NCBI GenBank assembly: GCA_029938605.1
Contig: JAOZUO010000017.1
Location: 1 to 50,904, forward strand
Length of the DNA stretch: 50,904 nucleotides
Direction of reading: 5' to 3'
Source of the DNA: Deltaproteobacteria bacterium
Lineage (GTDB): Bacteria > Myxococcota_A > Polyangia > HGW-17 > JAJRWW01
The notes below the pieces were generated by a model. That model was not told where the DNA came from. It made no database searches and saw nothing but the letters and a program-made list of their open reading frames with translations. Positions 43,466 to 50,904 of the stretch are shown piece by piece (position 1 is the stretch's first letter; each line of letters starts with the position of its first letter). A program made the translations under genes and the position numbers.

Positions 43466-45378
43466 GGAACCGCGCACGACTGGCGCTGTTGACGTTCCTC
43501 GCCGTGGGGTTGGTCCTGTCCCCCCGGTCCGCCTCGGCCATCACCGTGGATGAGATCATCCTGCTTTGCAAGACCGGGGTCTCGGCCGATATCGTCATCC
43601 AGAACATCAAGTCCTCCGGGAGCCGGCCCCAGGTGAGCCCCGCCGAGGTGAAGAAGATGCGCGCGGACAAAGTGCCCGAGAAGGTCATCGGTTTTTTGAC
43701 CGGAACCTCGGGCAACGCCAGCTCGGTCAACCGGGCCAGCGAGGCCCGCCGGTCCGCCGACGCCGCCACCAAGAGGCAACAGGATCGGAAGCTGGAGGCC
43801 GAGCGACTGCGGTTGGAGGCCGAGCGCCTCAAACGGGAGGCCAAGTTGATGGCCACCGACGCCAAGGCCGCCCGGGATCGCGTGGCCAATCTCAAGGGCC
43901 GCGTCAAGGCCGTGCTCTCAGCCGCCTTCGATGACCTGCGCCGGGGACGTGAGTGGAAGGCCATCATCGCCCTGCACGCCTTCCTGGGATCGGGACTGGT
44001 GCAGCCCAACTCCTACGCCTTCCTGGAGGGCTCCTACGGGCTGGGGCGGGCCTTCTTCTCGGTGCGCATGTACCAGGCGGCGAGCGGCCACCTGGTGGAG
44101 GTGATCCGACGCGGCCCCACCACACCGCGCTTCGACAACGCCGTATCCCTGCTGCAAAAGATTGTGGACAAGCTGGAGTTCGTGCACCCGGTCATCGCCC
44201 TGTTGGCGGCCTTCGAGTCCGACCTGAAGAAACGCCCGCGGCCCTGGCTGGACGAGTATCACTTCTTTCTCGGTGAGTTCTATGAGCGCTACGACAACGC
44301 CAAAAAGGCGCTGCACCACTTCAGCGCCGTGTCCGCCCGGTCGAAGCGCTACGCCGCGGCCCTATACCACATGGGGCTGATTCACACCGGGAAAAAGAAA
44401 GCCCGCACGGGGATTCGCTACTTCCGCAAAGCCCTGCGGGCCGCCAAGGCCGCACGGAACAAGCCGGTGCAGGACATGGCCCGCCAGGCCGTGGCGCGGC
44501 TGGCCTTCGAAATCGGCTCCTTCCGGGCCGCGGCGCATTTCTACGGCAAGATCGGTCGGAAATCCCGCATCTTCGCCCGGGCTCAGTACGAGCTCGCCTG
44601 GACCCAGGTACTGCGCGAGAAGTACCGCAAGGCCCTGGGCACCATCCACGGACTGCGCTCGCCATTTTTTGCTCGGGAGTACTACCAGGACCTGCTCGTG
44701 CTTGAGGCCGCAACCTACTTGAACATGTGTCGATACGCAGAGGCGACCAAGACCCTTCGACGGTTCAACCGCCGACAAAAGACCATGGTCACCCGAATCC
44801 GCCGCTACCTGGCCACCAAGCCCAGCGATGCCCAAATGTACAAGGACGTGCGTCGTCTGGCCACCCGCCATCCGGGCAAGGCGTTGCCCAAAGCGGCGCT
44901 GTACGCGTTGGTGGCCGACGTAGGCTTTTTCCGTACGCTCAAGACCGCCCGGCAGCTGGAGACGGAGATACAGCTCGCCCGTACCAAGCTCAGCGGAAAG
45001 GTGCAAACGGCCGTGGTCACAGATCTTTCCAAACGGCACAAAATCTACCTGCAGCGCGCTGGCGTGGAGATCCGACGGCGGCTGCGGGATCTCCTCGTGC
45101 AGCAGGACATGGTGAAGGTCAAGGCCGACGAAATCGGCCTCGAGGTAGAGCTCGCTGCCAAGGGCCAACTCGAGGCAGCCAGGCTACGGCTCCAGGCAGG
45201 CCGCGCGTCGGCCACCGATCTCAAGCGCCCCCGGATCCTGCGGCTCAAGCTGCGCTCGGGCCAGCAGGTGTGGCCCTTCGAGGGGGAGTACTGGCACGAT
45301 GAGATCGGCAAGTTCAGAAGTCGGCTCCGCAGGGCTTGCCCGGTGCGAAGTCGTAAGAAAGGAGCCGCCTCGCGGTGA
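43462..45378 (+). CDS. Periplasmic TPR protein of the Glt/Nfs-like operon (638 aa)
   Basis: 638 residues with a signal peptide (~26 residues, ending ASA). Next is a short helical module (ITVDEIILLCKTGVSADIVI), then a coiled coil rich in EAERL (~105-130), then TPR-like units across the rest (LYHMGLIHTGKKKARTGIRY, ARAQYELAWTQVLREKYRKA). The C-terminal ~100 residues are helical and then basic. The start overlaps the barrel stop (ATGA), with GGGAG 6 nt upstream, and the gene overlaps the next by 4 nt (GTGA). It is probably a periplasmic scaffold that links the barrel to the rest of the complex. It is not clearly orthologous to one named Glt protein. Confidence 0.8.
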   Translation: MRNRARLALLTFLAVGLVLSPRSASAITVDEIILLCKTGVSADIVIQNIKSSGSRPQVSPAEVKKMRADKVPEKVIGFLTGTSGNASSVNRASEARRSADAATKRQQDRKLEAERLRLEAERLKREAKLMATDAKAARDRVANLKGRVKAVLSAAFDDLRRGREWKAIIALHAFLGSGLVQPNSYAFLEGSYGLGRAFFSVRMYQAASGHLVEVIRRGPTTPRFDNAVSLLQKIVDKLEFVHPVIALLAAFESDLKKRPRPWLDEYHFFLGEFYERYDNAKKALHHFSAVSARSKRYAAALYHMGLIHTGKKKARTGIRYFRKALRAAKAARNKPVQDMARQAVARLAFEIGSFRAAAHFYGKIGRKSRIFARAQYELAWTQVLREKYRKALGTIHGLRSPFFAREYYQDLLVLEAATYLNMCRYAEATKTLRRFNRRQKTMVTRIRRYLATKPSDAQMYKDVRRLATRHPGKALPKAALYALVADVGFFRTLKTARQLETEIQLARTKLSGKVQTAVVTDLSKRHKIYLQRAGVEIRRRLRDLLVQQDMVKVKADEIGLEVELAAKGQLEAARLRLQAGRASATDLKRPRILRLKLRSGQQVWPFEGEYWHDEIGKFRSRLRRACPVRSRKKGAASR

Positions 45379-48300
45379 GTAGACTTCACTCGTTACCCCT
45401 GTTGCTACTGGTACCACGACCCAGAACGCTTTTCCGGGTAGTGGTACTGGTCGCCCTCCTGATCGGGGGGCTCAGCCTGGACTCGGATTCGGCTGAGGCC
45501 CAGAAGATCGGCGCTCGCAAGACCAGGTCCTTCAAGATCAAGGCCCGCAAGGTCGCCTCCGGCGCCACCCGCGTCAAGCAGAAGACCGGGCCCACCACCA
45601 TCGACTTCGAGCGGGAAAAGGCTCGCAAGGCAGCCCTGGCCAGGAACGAGGCGCAGCAGTCCGAAAAACGCAAGAAGATGGTCCAGCTCATCGTCCGGGT
45701 GCTCAAGTCGCGGACCTATAGGCTGCGTCGCATGCGCAGCGCCCGGAGCCAGTATCTCATGCGGAAAGCCAACCTCGAGTTCGAGGAGGCGCGTTACCAG
45801 AACCTGCTGCGCTTTCAGGGCTACGAAAAGTCCATGGTGGCCTTTGACGCGGGCAAGACGAAGAAGCGGCCTGCCGAACCCAAGGCGCGATATACGGCCG
45901 CGGTAAGGACCTTCCGGCAACTCCTCTCCGAGGATCCTCGATGCACCCGGTGCGACGAGGCGAGCTTCCGGCTGGGCTACTGTCTGAACCAGGAGGGCCG
46001 CTCCGCCGCCGCGGCCAAGGTGCTGTCGGCCCTGGTCCAGACCCACTCGAAGTCCAAGTTCTCCGCCGACGCCTACCTGCTCATGGGAGAGGTCTGGTTC
46101 GAGGCCAACAAGTTCATCGCCGCCATGGGCAACTATCAGATGGTGTTCCGCAGGTATCCCAAGTCCCTCATGGCGGGCTATGCCGAGTACAAGTACGCCT
46201 GGGCGGTGTTCCACCAGGCCAAATTCCGTAAGGCCATCGCCGCGGTGCACCGGGTGATCAAGCACCGCAAGGCCCAGCTCAAAAAGCAGGGGCTCACCGA
46301 CCTGGCCGTCTTCTACGCCGAGCTGCCCAAGGGTTGGATCGAAGCCCAACGCTACTGGACGAAGGCCGGCGGCCTCAAGCTCGCCCTCAAGCACATGTGG
46401 CGCCTGGCGCGATTGCTGGACTCCCAGGACAAAAGCGAGCCGGCCCTCAAGGTGATCAACTGGCTGCTCAAAAAGAGCCCCACCAGCGAGCGGACCACGA
46501 TCTACCACCAGCTACAGGTAGACATCCTCGTGCGGCTGAAGGTGCCTCGTCGGCTGGACGCGGGGCTGCAGCGCATCGTGAGTTTCTACGCAACGTCCAG
46601 CCCCTGGATGCGCGGAAACGCCTCTCGACCCCGGGTGCGCAAGTCCGGGCGACGTCTGGCGGAGAAGGCCATGGCCTACGTGGCCACCTACTACCATAGG
46701 GAGGGCAAGGCTGCTGGCAGCCGCGATCTGCTCGGGCGGGCCGTGGCCAAGTACCGGACCTTCCTCAAGCGTTTTGGGAAGTCGACCCAGCGGACCAACG
46801 TACACTTCTATCTGGCGGAGCTGCTGCGCGGTTTCCAGAAGTTCGACGCCGCAGCCCGGCACTACCAGAAGGTGGTGTCGGCCCCCAAGACAAAGTTCCG
46901 GGAGGACGCGGCCTTCCAGCGGGTCTTCTGCCTGGCGCGGCTCCTGGCCTCCAATGGCCTCGACCGGCCGGTGCCCAAGGGGCTGGGCGCGGGCGCCATT
47001 ACCCGCAGCAAGCTCCAGGCCACCGAGAAGCGGTTCGTCGCAGCGAGCGACGCCTTCGCCAAACGGTACCCCAAGAGCAAGGACGTGCCATCCGTGCTGT
47101 TCAAAGCGGGGCGGATCTTCTACGACCACGGCCTCCTCAAAAAGGCGGGTAACCGGTTCGCCACCGTGGTCACAAGCCACCCCAGGGATCGCTACGCCGC
47201 CCTCTCGGGCGCCATGGCCCTCGACAGCTTCTCTCGTCTCAAGGACTGGGTGAATGTGGTCAAGTGGTCCCGCCATCTGATCAAGATCCGCAACTTCCAG
47301 CACTACAAGCGCAATCAGCTCCGCGGGATCATCGCCGCCTCGGGCATCAAGGCCGCGGGGATCCTCGAGAAACAGAAAAAATACGGCGAGGCGGCCCAGG
47401 CCATGCAGGCCGTCTACACTGAGTTCCCCCGGGACACGCAAGCCCCCCGGGCACTGTTCAATACGGCGGTGCTCTGGGAGAAGGCGGGCAGGGCCGAGCG
47501 GGCCATCAAGTTGTACAAGAAGGTGCGCAAGATCGCCCGCCGAAGCGAGTTCGCCTCCCGGGCCACCTTTGTGCTCGGCGCCCTATACGAGGGACGAGCC
47601 AACTTCCGGGTGGCCGCCCGGTACTATGGCGAGATGGCCAAGCTGATGAAAATCAAGCAGACGCCGGACGCGCTATACAACGCGTCGGTGATGCACGAAG
47701 CCCTCGGCAGCTTCCGGGCCGCCGAGGGCATCCGTCGCAAGTACGTCAAGCTCTACCCGAAGAGAGCCGACGCGGTGCGGGCCTATTTCAGCATTGGCAA
47801 GCTCTTGGAGTCCCAAAAAAAGTGGCGCAAGGCCGAAACCTTCTACCTTAAATTCATCCGAAATAAACCTCTGGTCAAACGGCAGCCCACCCTGGCGGTG
47901 GCGGCCTGGACCCGGGCGGGACGTACCATCCGTAAGTCGAAGTTGGGCAAAAAGAAAAAGGGGCGGCAGCGCGCCCTGGCGCATTTCGGGCGGGCCATCA
48001 AGGAGTTTCGGCGGATCCGGCTCAAGCCCGGCAGCCTGGCCGCGACCTACGCCGGCTGGGCCCAATTTCAGCTCGCCGAGGTGGTCTTCGATCAGTTCGT
48101 GGCCATCGAGCTCAAGGGCGCCGAGCGCAAGCTGTTCAAACAGCTCATCCAAAAGGCCAAGCTGCGAGAAAGAGCGCAGAAGCTCTACCAGGCGGTGCTC
48201 TGGTACAAGGCCCTGGTCTGGTCCACCGCGGCGGTCTTCAAGATCGGCATGCTTTACGCTCGCACGGTGGAGGCGCTCTACGCCATCCCGGTGCCCAGGT

Positions 48301-48572
48301 CCATCACCAAGCCCGAGGATCGAGAGCAGTACAAGGCATCGCTTCAAATGAAGGCCCAGCCCGTGGAGGACGCCGCCATCAAGGCCTTCCGAAAAGCCGT
48401 GGCCGTGGCTCACCAGCTACGGGTGTACAACCGTTTCACCATCGCCGCGGCCCAGCGGTTGCTGAAGGTCGATCCGGATCGCTACCCCAACCCCGGCCGC
48501 ACAGTGCTCAAGGGAGGGTACCAAGAGCCCTTGGGCGGGGCCCGGCCCTACCTCAATGAGGAGGCCCAGTGA
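45375..48572 (+). CDS. Large periplasmic TPR protein, AgmU/GltD/NfsD-like
   Basis: 1065 residues. The GTG at 45375 overlaps the previous stop (GTGA). A long signal (~42 residues; LFRVVVLVALLIGGLSL) leads to a basic, then helical chain with many TPR units: CDEASFRLGYCLNQEGRSAA, ADAYLLMGEVWFEANKFIAA, PRALFNTAVLWEKAGRAERA and ATFVLGALYEGRANFRVAAR. Length, signal and repeat content resemble AgmU/GltD and NfsD, the large periplasmic TPR proteins of the Myxococcus gliding and spore-coat systems. Overall it is strongly basic. It overlaps the TPR lipoprotein gene by 4 nt. Orthology would need a phylogeny; the architecture fits. Confidence 0.82.
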   Translation: MSRLHSLPLLLLVPRPRTLFRVVVLVALLIGGLSLDSDSAEAQKIGARKTRSFKIKARKVASGATRVKQKTGPTTIDFEREKARKAALARNEAQQSEKRKKMVQLIVRVLKSRTYRLRRMRSARSQYLMRKANLEFEEARYQNLLRFQGYEKSMVAFDAGKTKKRPAEPKARYTAAVRTFRQLLSEDPRCTRCDEASFRLGYCLNQEGRSAAAAKVLSALVQTHSKSKFSADAYLLMGEVWFEANKFIAAMGNYQMVFRRYPKSLMAGYAEYKYAWAVFHQAKFRKAIAAVHRVIKHRKAQLKKQGLTDLAVFYAELPKGWIEAQRYWTKAGGLKLALKHMWRLARLLDSQDKSEPALKVINWLLKKSPTSERTTIYHQLQVDILVRLKVPRRLDAGLQRIVSFYATSSPWMRGNASRPRVRKSGRRLAEKAMAYVATYYHREGKAAGSRDLLGRAVAKYRTFLKRFGKSTQRTNVHFYLAELLRGFQKFDAAARHYQKVVSAPKTKFREDAAFQRVFCLARLLASNGLDRPVPKGLGAGAITRSKLQATEKRFVAASDAFAKRYPKSKDVPSVLFKAGRIFYDHGLLKKAGNRFATVVTSHPRDRYAALSGAMALDSFSRLKDWVNVVKWSRHLIKIRNFQHYKRNQLRGIIAASGIKAAGILEKQKKYGEAAQAMQAVYTEFPRDTQAPRALFNTAVLWEKAGRAERAIKLYKKVRKIARRSEFASRATFVLGALYEGRANFRVAARYYGEMAKLMKIKQTPDALYNASVMHEALGSFRAAEGIRRKYVKLYPKRADAVRAYFSIGKLLESQKKWRKAETFYLKFIRNKPLVKRQPTLAVAAWTRAGRTIRKSKLGKKKKGRQRALAHFGRAIKEFRRIRLKPGSLAATYAGWAQFQLAEVVFDQFVAIELKGAERKLFKQLIQKAKLRERAQKLYQAVLWYKALVWSTAAVFKIGMLYARTVEALYAIPVPRSITKPEDREQYKASLQMKAQPVEDAAIKAFRKAVAVAHQLRVYNRFTIAAAQRLLKVDPDRYPNPGRTVLKGGYQEPLGGARPYLNEEAQ

Positions 48573-49810
48573 ACCGGATCTGCCACCAAGAAATCTCGCA
48601 GGCGCGATCCCTGACCCTCATGGGTCTGGGCCTGGGTCTGCTTGGCCTGGTGGCCGCTGGATGCCCCGCCACCACGGGTAGCAATGGCCCCGGTGGCAGG
48701 CACCGGGCCCGTCCAGGGGGTTCCGGTCCCGATCACCGCACCGGACCACGCCCCATCCGGGACGCCATGTTCGCTTCAGGGGTTCGCTCGCTGGTCCGAA
48801 AACCCTCCCCGGACTTCGAGAGCGCCCGGGCCGCTTTCCAGAAGGTACTGGCCAAACGCCCCAACCATCTGGCCGCGCTGCTCAACATCGCCTACTGTTC
48901 GCTGCACCTGGGCCAACTCCGCAAGGCTCGCGAGTCCTACGCCAAGGCTGTATCCATGAACCCGAAACACCGGGGAGCCCGCTTCGGCTTGGTGGACGTA
49001 CTCATGCGATCCGGACAGGCCCAACAGGCCCAGACCCTCCTGGATGCCCACCTCGCCGGACACCCCAGAGACCTCATGGCCCTGGGCCTCGCCGCCGCGG
49101 CCCATCTGGCTCGAGGGCAGCGCGGCAAAGCCTTGACCAAGGTGCAGACGGCCCTGGCCATCGATCGCAAGGACGTGCTGGCGCACCTGAACTTCGGGCG
49201 GCTCTACCTGGCCAAGGGGGACTCTCGTACGGCGCTGATGATCTTCTCGCGGGGTCTACGCCTGGCGCCGAAGAGCGCAGCCCTGTATTTCGGACGAGGC
49301 CAGGCGTACATGACCACCAAAGAGATGGGGCGGGCGGTGATGGACTTCGAGCGCGCCGCCAAGCTGGCGCCAAACCACACGGCAACCCGGCTCAACCTGG
49401 GCAAGGTCTACGTGGACAACCTGGACTACAAAGGCGCACTCGGCCACTTCGAGCGGGTGCTGCAGATCTGGCCTCGGCACCGAGCGGGCCTGCTGGGAAA
49501 AGCCCGTGCGCTGTTTGGGCTTCGCAAGTTCAAAGCGGCTCTGGCCGGATACAAGAAAGTGATCAAGTTCCACGGCTCCCTGTCGGGGGCCCTGTATCAG
49601 GTGGCAAAGATCTACCAGGACCACCTGGATAAACCCCGGCAGGCGCTACCCTATTTTCAGAAATTTGTAGGGTCCTCGAAGGGACTGTCCAAAAAGGATC
49701 CGGTGTTCGCGACCATCCGGATGCTCAAGGCCACCTCCCAACCCAGGTCCCCAAAGAAACCCCCGCCGAGACGCGGGGACAGTCCGCGAAGGCGCGGAGG
49801 CGGAGGCTAA
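48569..49810 (+). CDS. TPR lipoprotein, AglT/GltE/NfsE-like
   Basis: 413 residues. The GTG at 48569 overlaps the previous stop and has GGAGG 4 nt upstream. The lipobox is LVAAGC (Cys 32). A Gly/Arg/Pro-rich spacer (~35-62) precedes about eight TPR units (AALLNIAYCSLHLGQLRKAR, VLAHLNFGRLYLAKGDSRTA, ALYFGRGQAYMTTKEMGRAV), and a basic Pro/Arg/Gly tail ends the protein. A TPR lipoprotein immediately after a large TPR protein is the order seen for AgmU-AglT (GltD-GltE) and NfsD-NfsE. It is probably attached to the outer membrane's inner face, where it would bind the other TPR proteins. Confidence 0.85.
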   Translation: MNRICHQEISQARSLTLMGLGLGLLGLVAAGCPATTGSNGPGGRHRARPGGSGPDHRTGPRPIRDAMFASGVRSLVRKPSPDFESARAAFQKVLAKRPNHLAALLNIAYCSLHLGQLRKARESYAKAVSMNPKHRGARFGLVDVLMRSGQAQQAQTLLDAHLAGHPRDLMALGLAAAAHLARGQRGKALTKVQTALAIDRKDVLAHLNFGRLYLAKGDSRTALMIFSRGLRLAPKSAALYFGRGQAYMTTKEMGRAVMDFERAAKLAPNHTATRLNLGKVYVDNLDYKGALGHFERVLQIWPRHRAGLLGKARALFGLRKFKAALAGYKKVIKFHGSLSGALYQVAKIYQDHLDKPRQALPYFQKFVGSSKGLSKKDPVFATIRMLKATSQPRSPKKPPPRRGDSPRRRGGGG

Positions 49811-49814
49811 GACC

Positions 49815-50144
49815 GTGAGGGTTCTCATGCAACGGTTTCGGGGGGTGGGTTTCTGTCTGGCCTTGATGGCTCTGGTCGGGCTGGGGCTCGGAGGGGCGGC
49901 CCCAGACAGCTGGGCTCGGACCAAGCGCTCGGCGCGCAAGGCCAAAGGCAGTAAGAGCGGCAAGAGCACCCGGTTTTACGACTTCGACGATCTTCTCATC
50001 GACGGGGAGTTCCGCAAGCCGGCCACGCTCTACACACGTGCCCTGAAGTCGCCGAAGTTCGAGCGGCTGCTCCGTCTCCAGAAAAGTTTTCTCAACCAAC
50101 TACTCCAGACGGCGCAGTACCCGAGCCTGCGTTGGTTCCGCTAG
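49815..50144 (+). CDS. Small secreted basic protein, CglF/GltF-like candidate
   Basis: 109 residues. The GTG at 49815 has GGAGG 8 nt upstream. A signal peptide of ~34 residues ends SWA, then a Lys/Ser/Arg stretch and the segment FYDFDDLLIDGEFRKPATLY followed by a helix (FERLLRLQKSFLNQLLQTAQ). The DD-x-I-x-G-x-x-x-x-P pattern with a basic helix resembles the small periplasmic proteins I associate with Glt/Nfs clusters (CglF/GltF); this is from memory and moderately certain. It lies 4 bp after the TPR lipoprotein gene and before the zinc-ribbon/GYF gene. Confidence 0.7.
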   Translation: MRVLMQRFRGVGFCLALMALVGLGLGGAAPDSWARTKRSARKAKGSKSGKSTRFYDFDDLLIDGEFRKPATLYTRALKSPKFERLLRLQKSFLNQLLQTAQYPSLRWFR

Positions 50145-50210
50145 GATGCGACTCTACGCGAAATAACCGTGCCCACGGGGACCTGGGAAAAGCCCCGGGC
50201 GGGAGATCCG

Positions 50211-50904
50211 ATGAAGGTCATTTGCCAAAAATGTAGTGCGAGCTACGACATTGAGAATCAGCGAATCCCGGCCGAAGGAATGACCATGAAATGCCCCAAG
50301 TGTTTCGGGTCGTTTCAGGTCCAACGGTCCGATCAGGATGGGGCCCCGTCGGGAATGAGCTCCAACGATGACACCAAATATTTCATCCGACGACACACCG
50401 GGAGTGTCTTCGGGCCCTTTGCTCAATCGGCGATCCTCACCATGGCTACCGATGGAAAGCTGGATGGCTCGGAAGATCTCTCCCCGGATAAAGTGGACTG
50501 GACCCGCATCGCTGATCATGCCGCCTTTTCACAAATCTTCGCAAACAGCTCCATGGACGACCTGCCCGCGCCAACGTCGAACCAGGCCCCGAAGCCGGGC
50601 GTTCCCAAGGCCGTTCCGATCCCGGACGTCAGCCACCAGCCATCCGACCTGTCCGCGCCGGCGCCCGTGCAGCACACCAAACAAGGGATGCCCATCACCG
50701 AGGTCCCCAGTGCGCCGGAGATCTCGGATCTACCCGCTCCCGCGGCAAAAGCCCCGGGAACCGCGCTCAAGCCACCAGGTCCCCCAAAGCCGGTCCTGAC
50801 ACCACCGGTACCGGATATTCCGGACCTGCCCGCTCCCGCGGCAAAAGCCCCGGGAACCGCGCTCAAGCCACCAGGTCCCCCAAAGCCGGTCCTGACACCA
50901 CCGG
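50211..50904 (+). CDS. Zinc-ribbon/GYF protein, GltG/GltJ (AgmX/PglI)-like (3' partial)
   Basis: Reading from the ATG at 50211 (GGGAG 6 nt upstream) the frame is open to the right edge (231 codons). The zinc ribbon has Cys at 5, 8, 28 and 31 (MKVICQKCSASYDIENQRIP). A GYF-like domain at ~57-110 starts YFIRRHTGSVFGPFAQSAIL. A Pro/Ala/Lys-rich linker follows with a 32-residue repeat. The same N-terminal order is present in the gene at 14457 and in Myxococcus GltJ/AgmX. The TM helix and periplasmic part should lie beyond the window. As the last visible gene of the operon, it would be the inner-membrane component connecting the cytoplasm to the envelope complex. Confidence 0.85.
   Translation, partial: MKVICQKCSASYDIENQRIPAEGMTMKCPKCFGSFQVQRSDQDGAPSGMSSNDDTKYFIRRHTGSVFGPFAQSAILTMATDGKLDGSEDLSPDKVDWTRIADHAAFSQIFANSSMDDLPAPTSNQAPKPGVPKAVPIPDVSHQPSDLSAPAPVQHTKQGMPITEVPSAPEISDLPAPAAKAPGTALKPPGPPKPVLTPPVPDIPDLPAPAAKAPGTALKPPGPPKPVLTPP
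50733..50904 (+). repeat. 96-bp tandem repeat in the zinc-ribbon/GYF linker
   Basis: Bases 50733-50808 and 50829-50904 are identical over 76 nt, giving a period of 96 bp (32 residues, PAPAAKAPGTALKPPGPPKP core). The second copy is cut by the window edge, so the array may be longer. Confidence 0.92.

Overview
The window is about 51 kb of GC-rich DNA carrying many lipoproteins, tetratricopeptide (TPR) proteins, Cys-rich proteins with DGxDNDCDG motifs, OmpA/beta-barrel proteins and an IgGFc-binding-like protein. Two zinc-ribbon/GYF proteins of the AgmX/GltJ type are also present. This mix, with single-copy housekeeping genes between the envelope genes, suggests a large-genome Gram-negative bacterium of the Myxococcota (former Deltaproteobacteria). 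The lineage is inferred from gene content, not from a marker search. Many genes start at GTG or TTG and many overlap by 4 nt.

Layout. 1-9.8 kb: two tandem paralogous secreted proteins (metal-binding-type motifs, beta-helix, Gly-rich tail), converging on a membrane protein with many carboxypeptidase-regulatory-like domains and a C-terminal PDZ domain. 9.8-14.2 kb: rpmB, a YbjN-like gene, a tiny basic protein, a TPR lipoprotein and purA. 14.4-16.4 kb: an AgmX/GltJ-like protein with a striking Met-Asp repeat, behind a good promoter. 16.5-19.1 kb: tRNA-Gln, prs, rplY and pth, a conserved housekeeping block. 19.3-26.3 kb: a small acidic protein, a glycosyltransferase, a small lipoprotein, an OmpA-type lipoprotein and two tandem outer-membrane proteins. 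26.3-30.3 kb (minus strand): an operon of NDP-sugar epimerase, a WecA/CapD-type fusion and an ArsA-like ATPase. 30.5-32.5 kb: a sirtuin and xerD. 32.7-41.4 kb: lipoproteins (IgGFc-binding, ASH/PKD, HEAT) and a cytoplasmic TPR protein. 41.4 kb to the right edge: a tightly coupled seven-gene operon of vWA-like lipoprotein, beta-barrel, two large TPR proteins, TPR lipoprotein, small secreted protein and zinc-ribbon/GYF protein.

The last operon is the best candidate for a notable system. Its parts list matches the envelope-spanning Glt (gliding) and Nfs (spore-coat export) machines of Myxococcus xanthus: outer-membrane barrel, periplasmic TPR proteins, TPR lipoprotein, small secreted protein and an inner-membrane zinc-ribbon/GYF protein. 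It is headed by a degenerate vWA-like lipoprotein.

The other strong signal is non-coding. A 160-161 bp element occurs three times (19112, 24596, 35944). It has pairing ends that covary between copies, and each copy abuts a stop codon. It may be a mobile hairpin element, a structured 3'-end RNA, or both.
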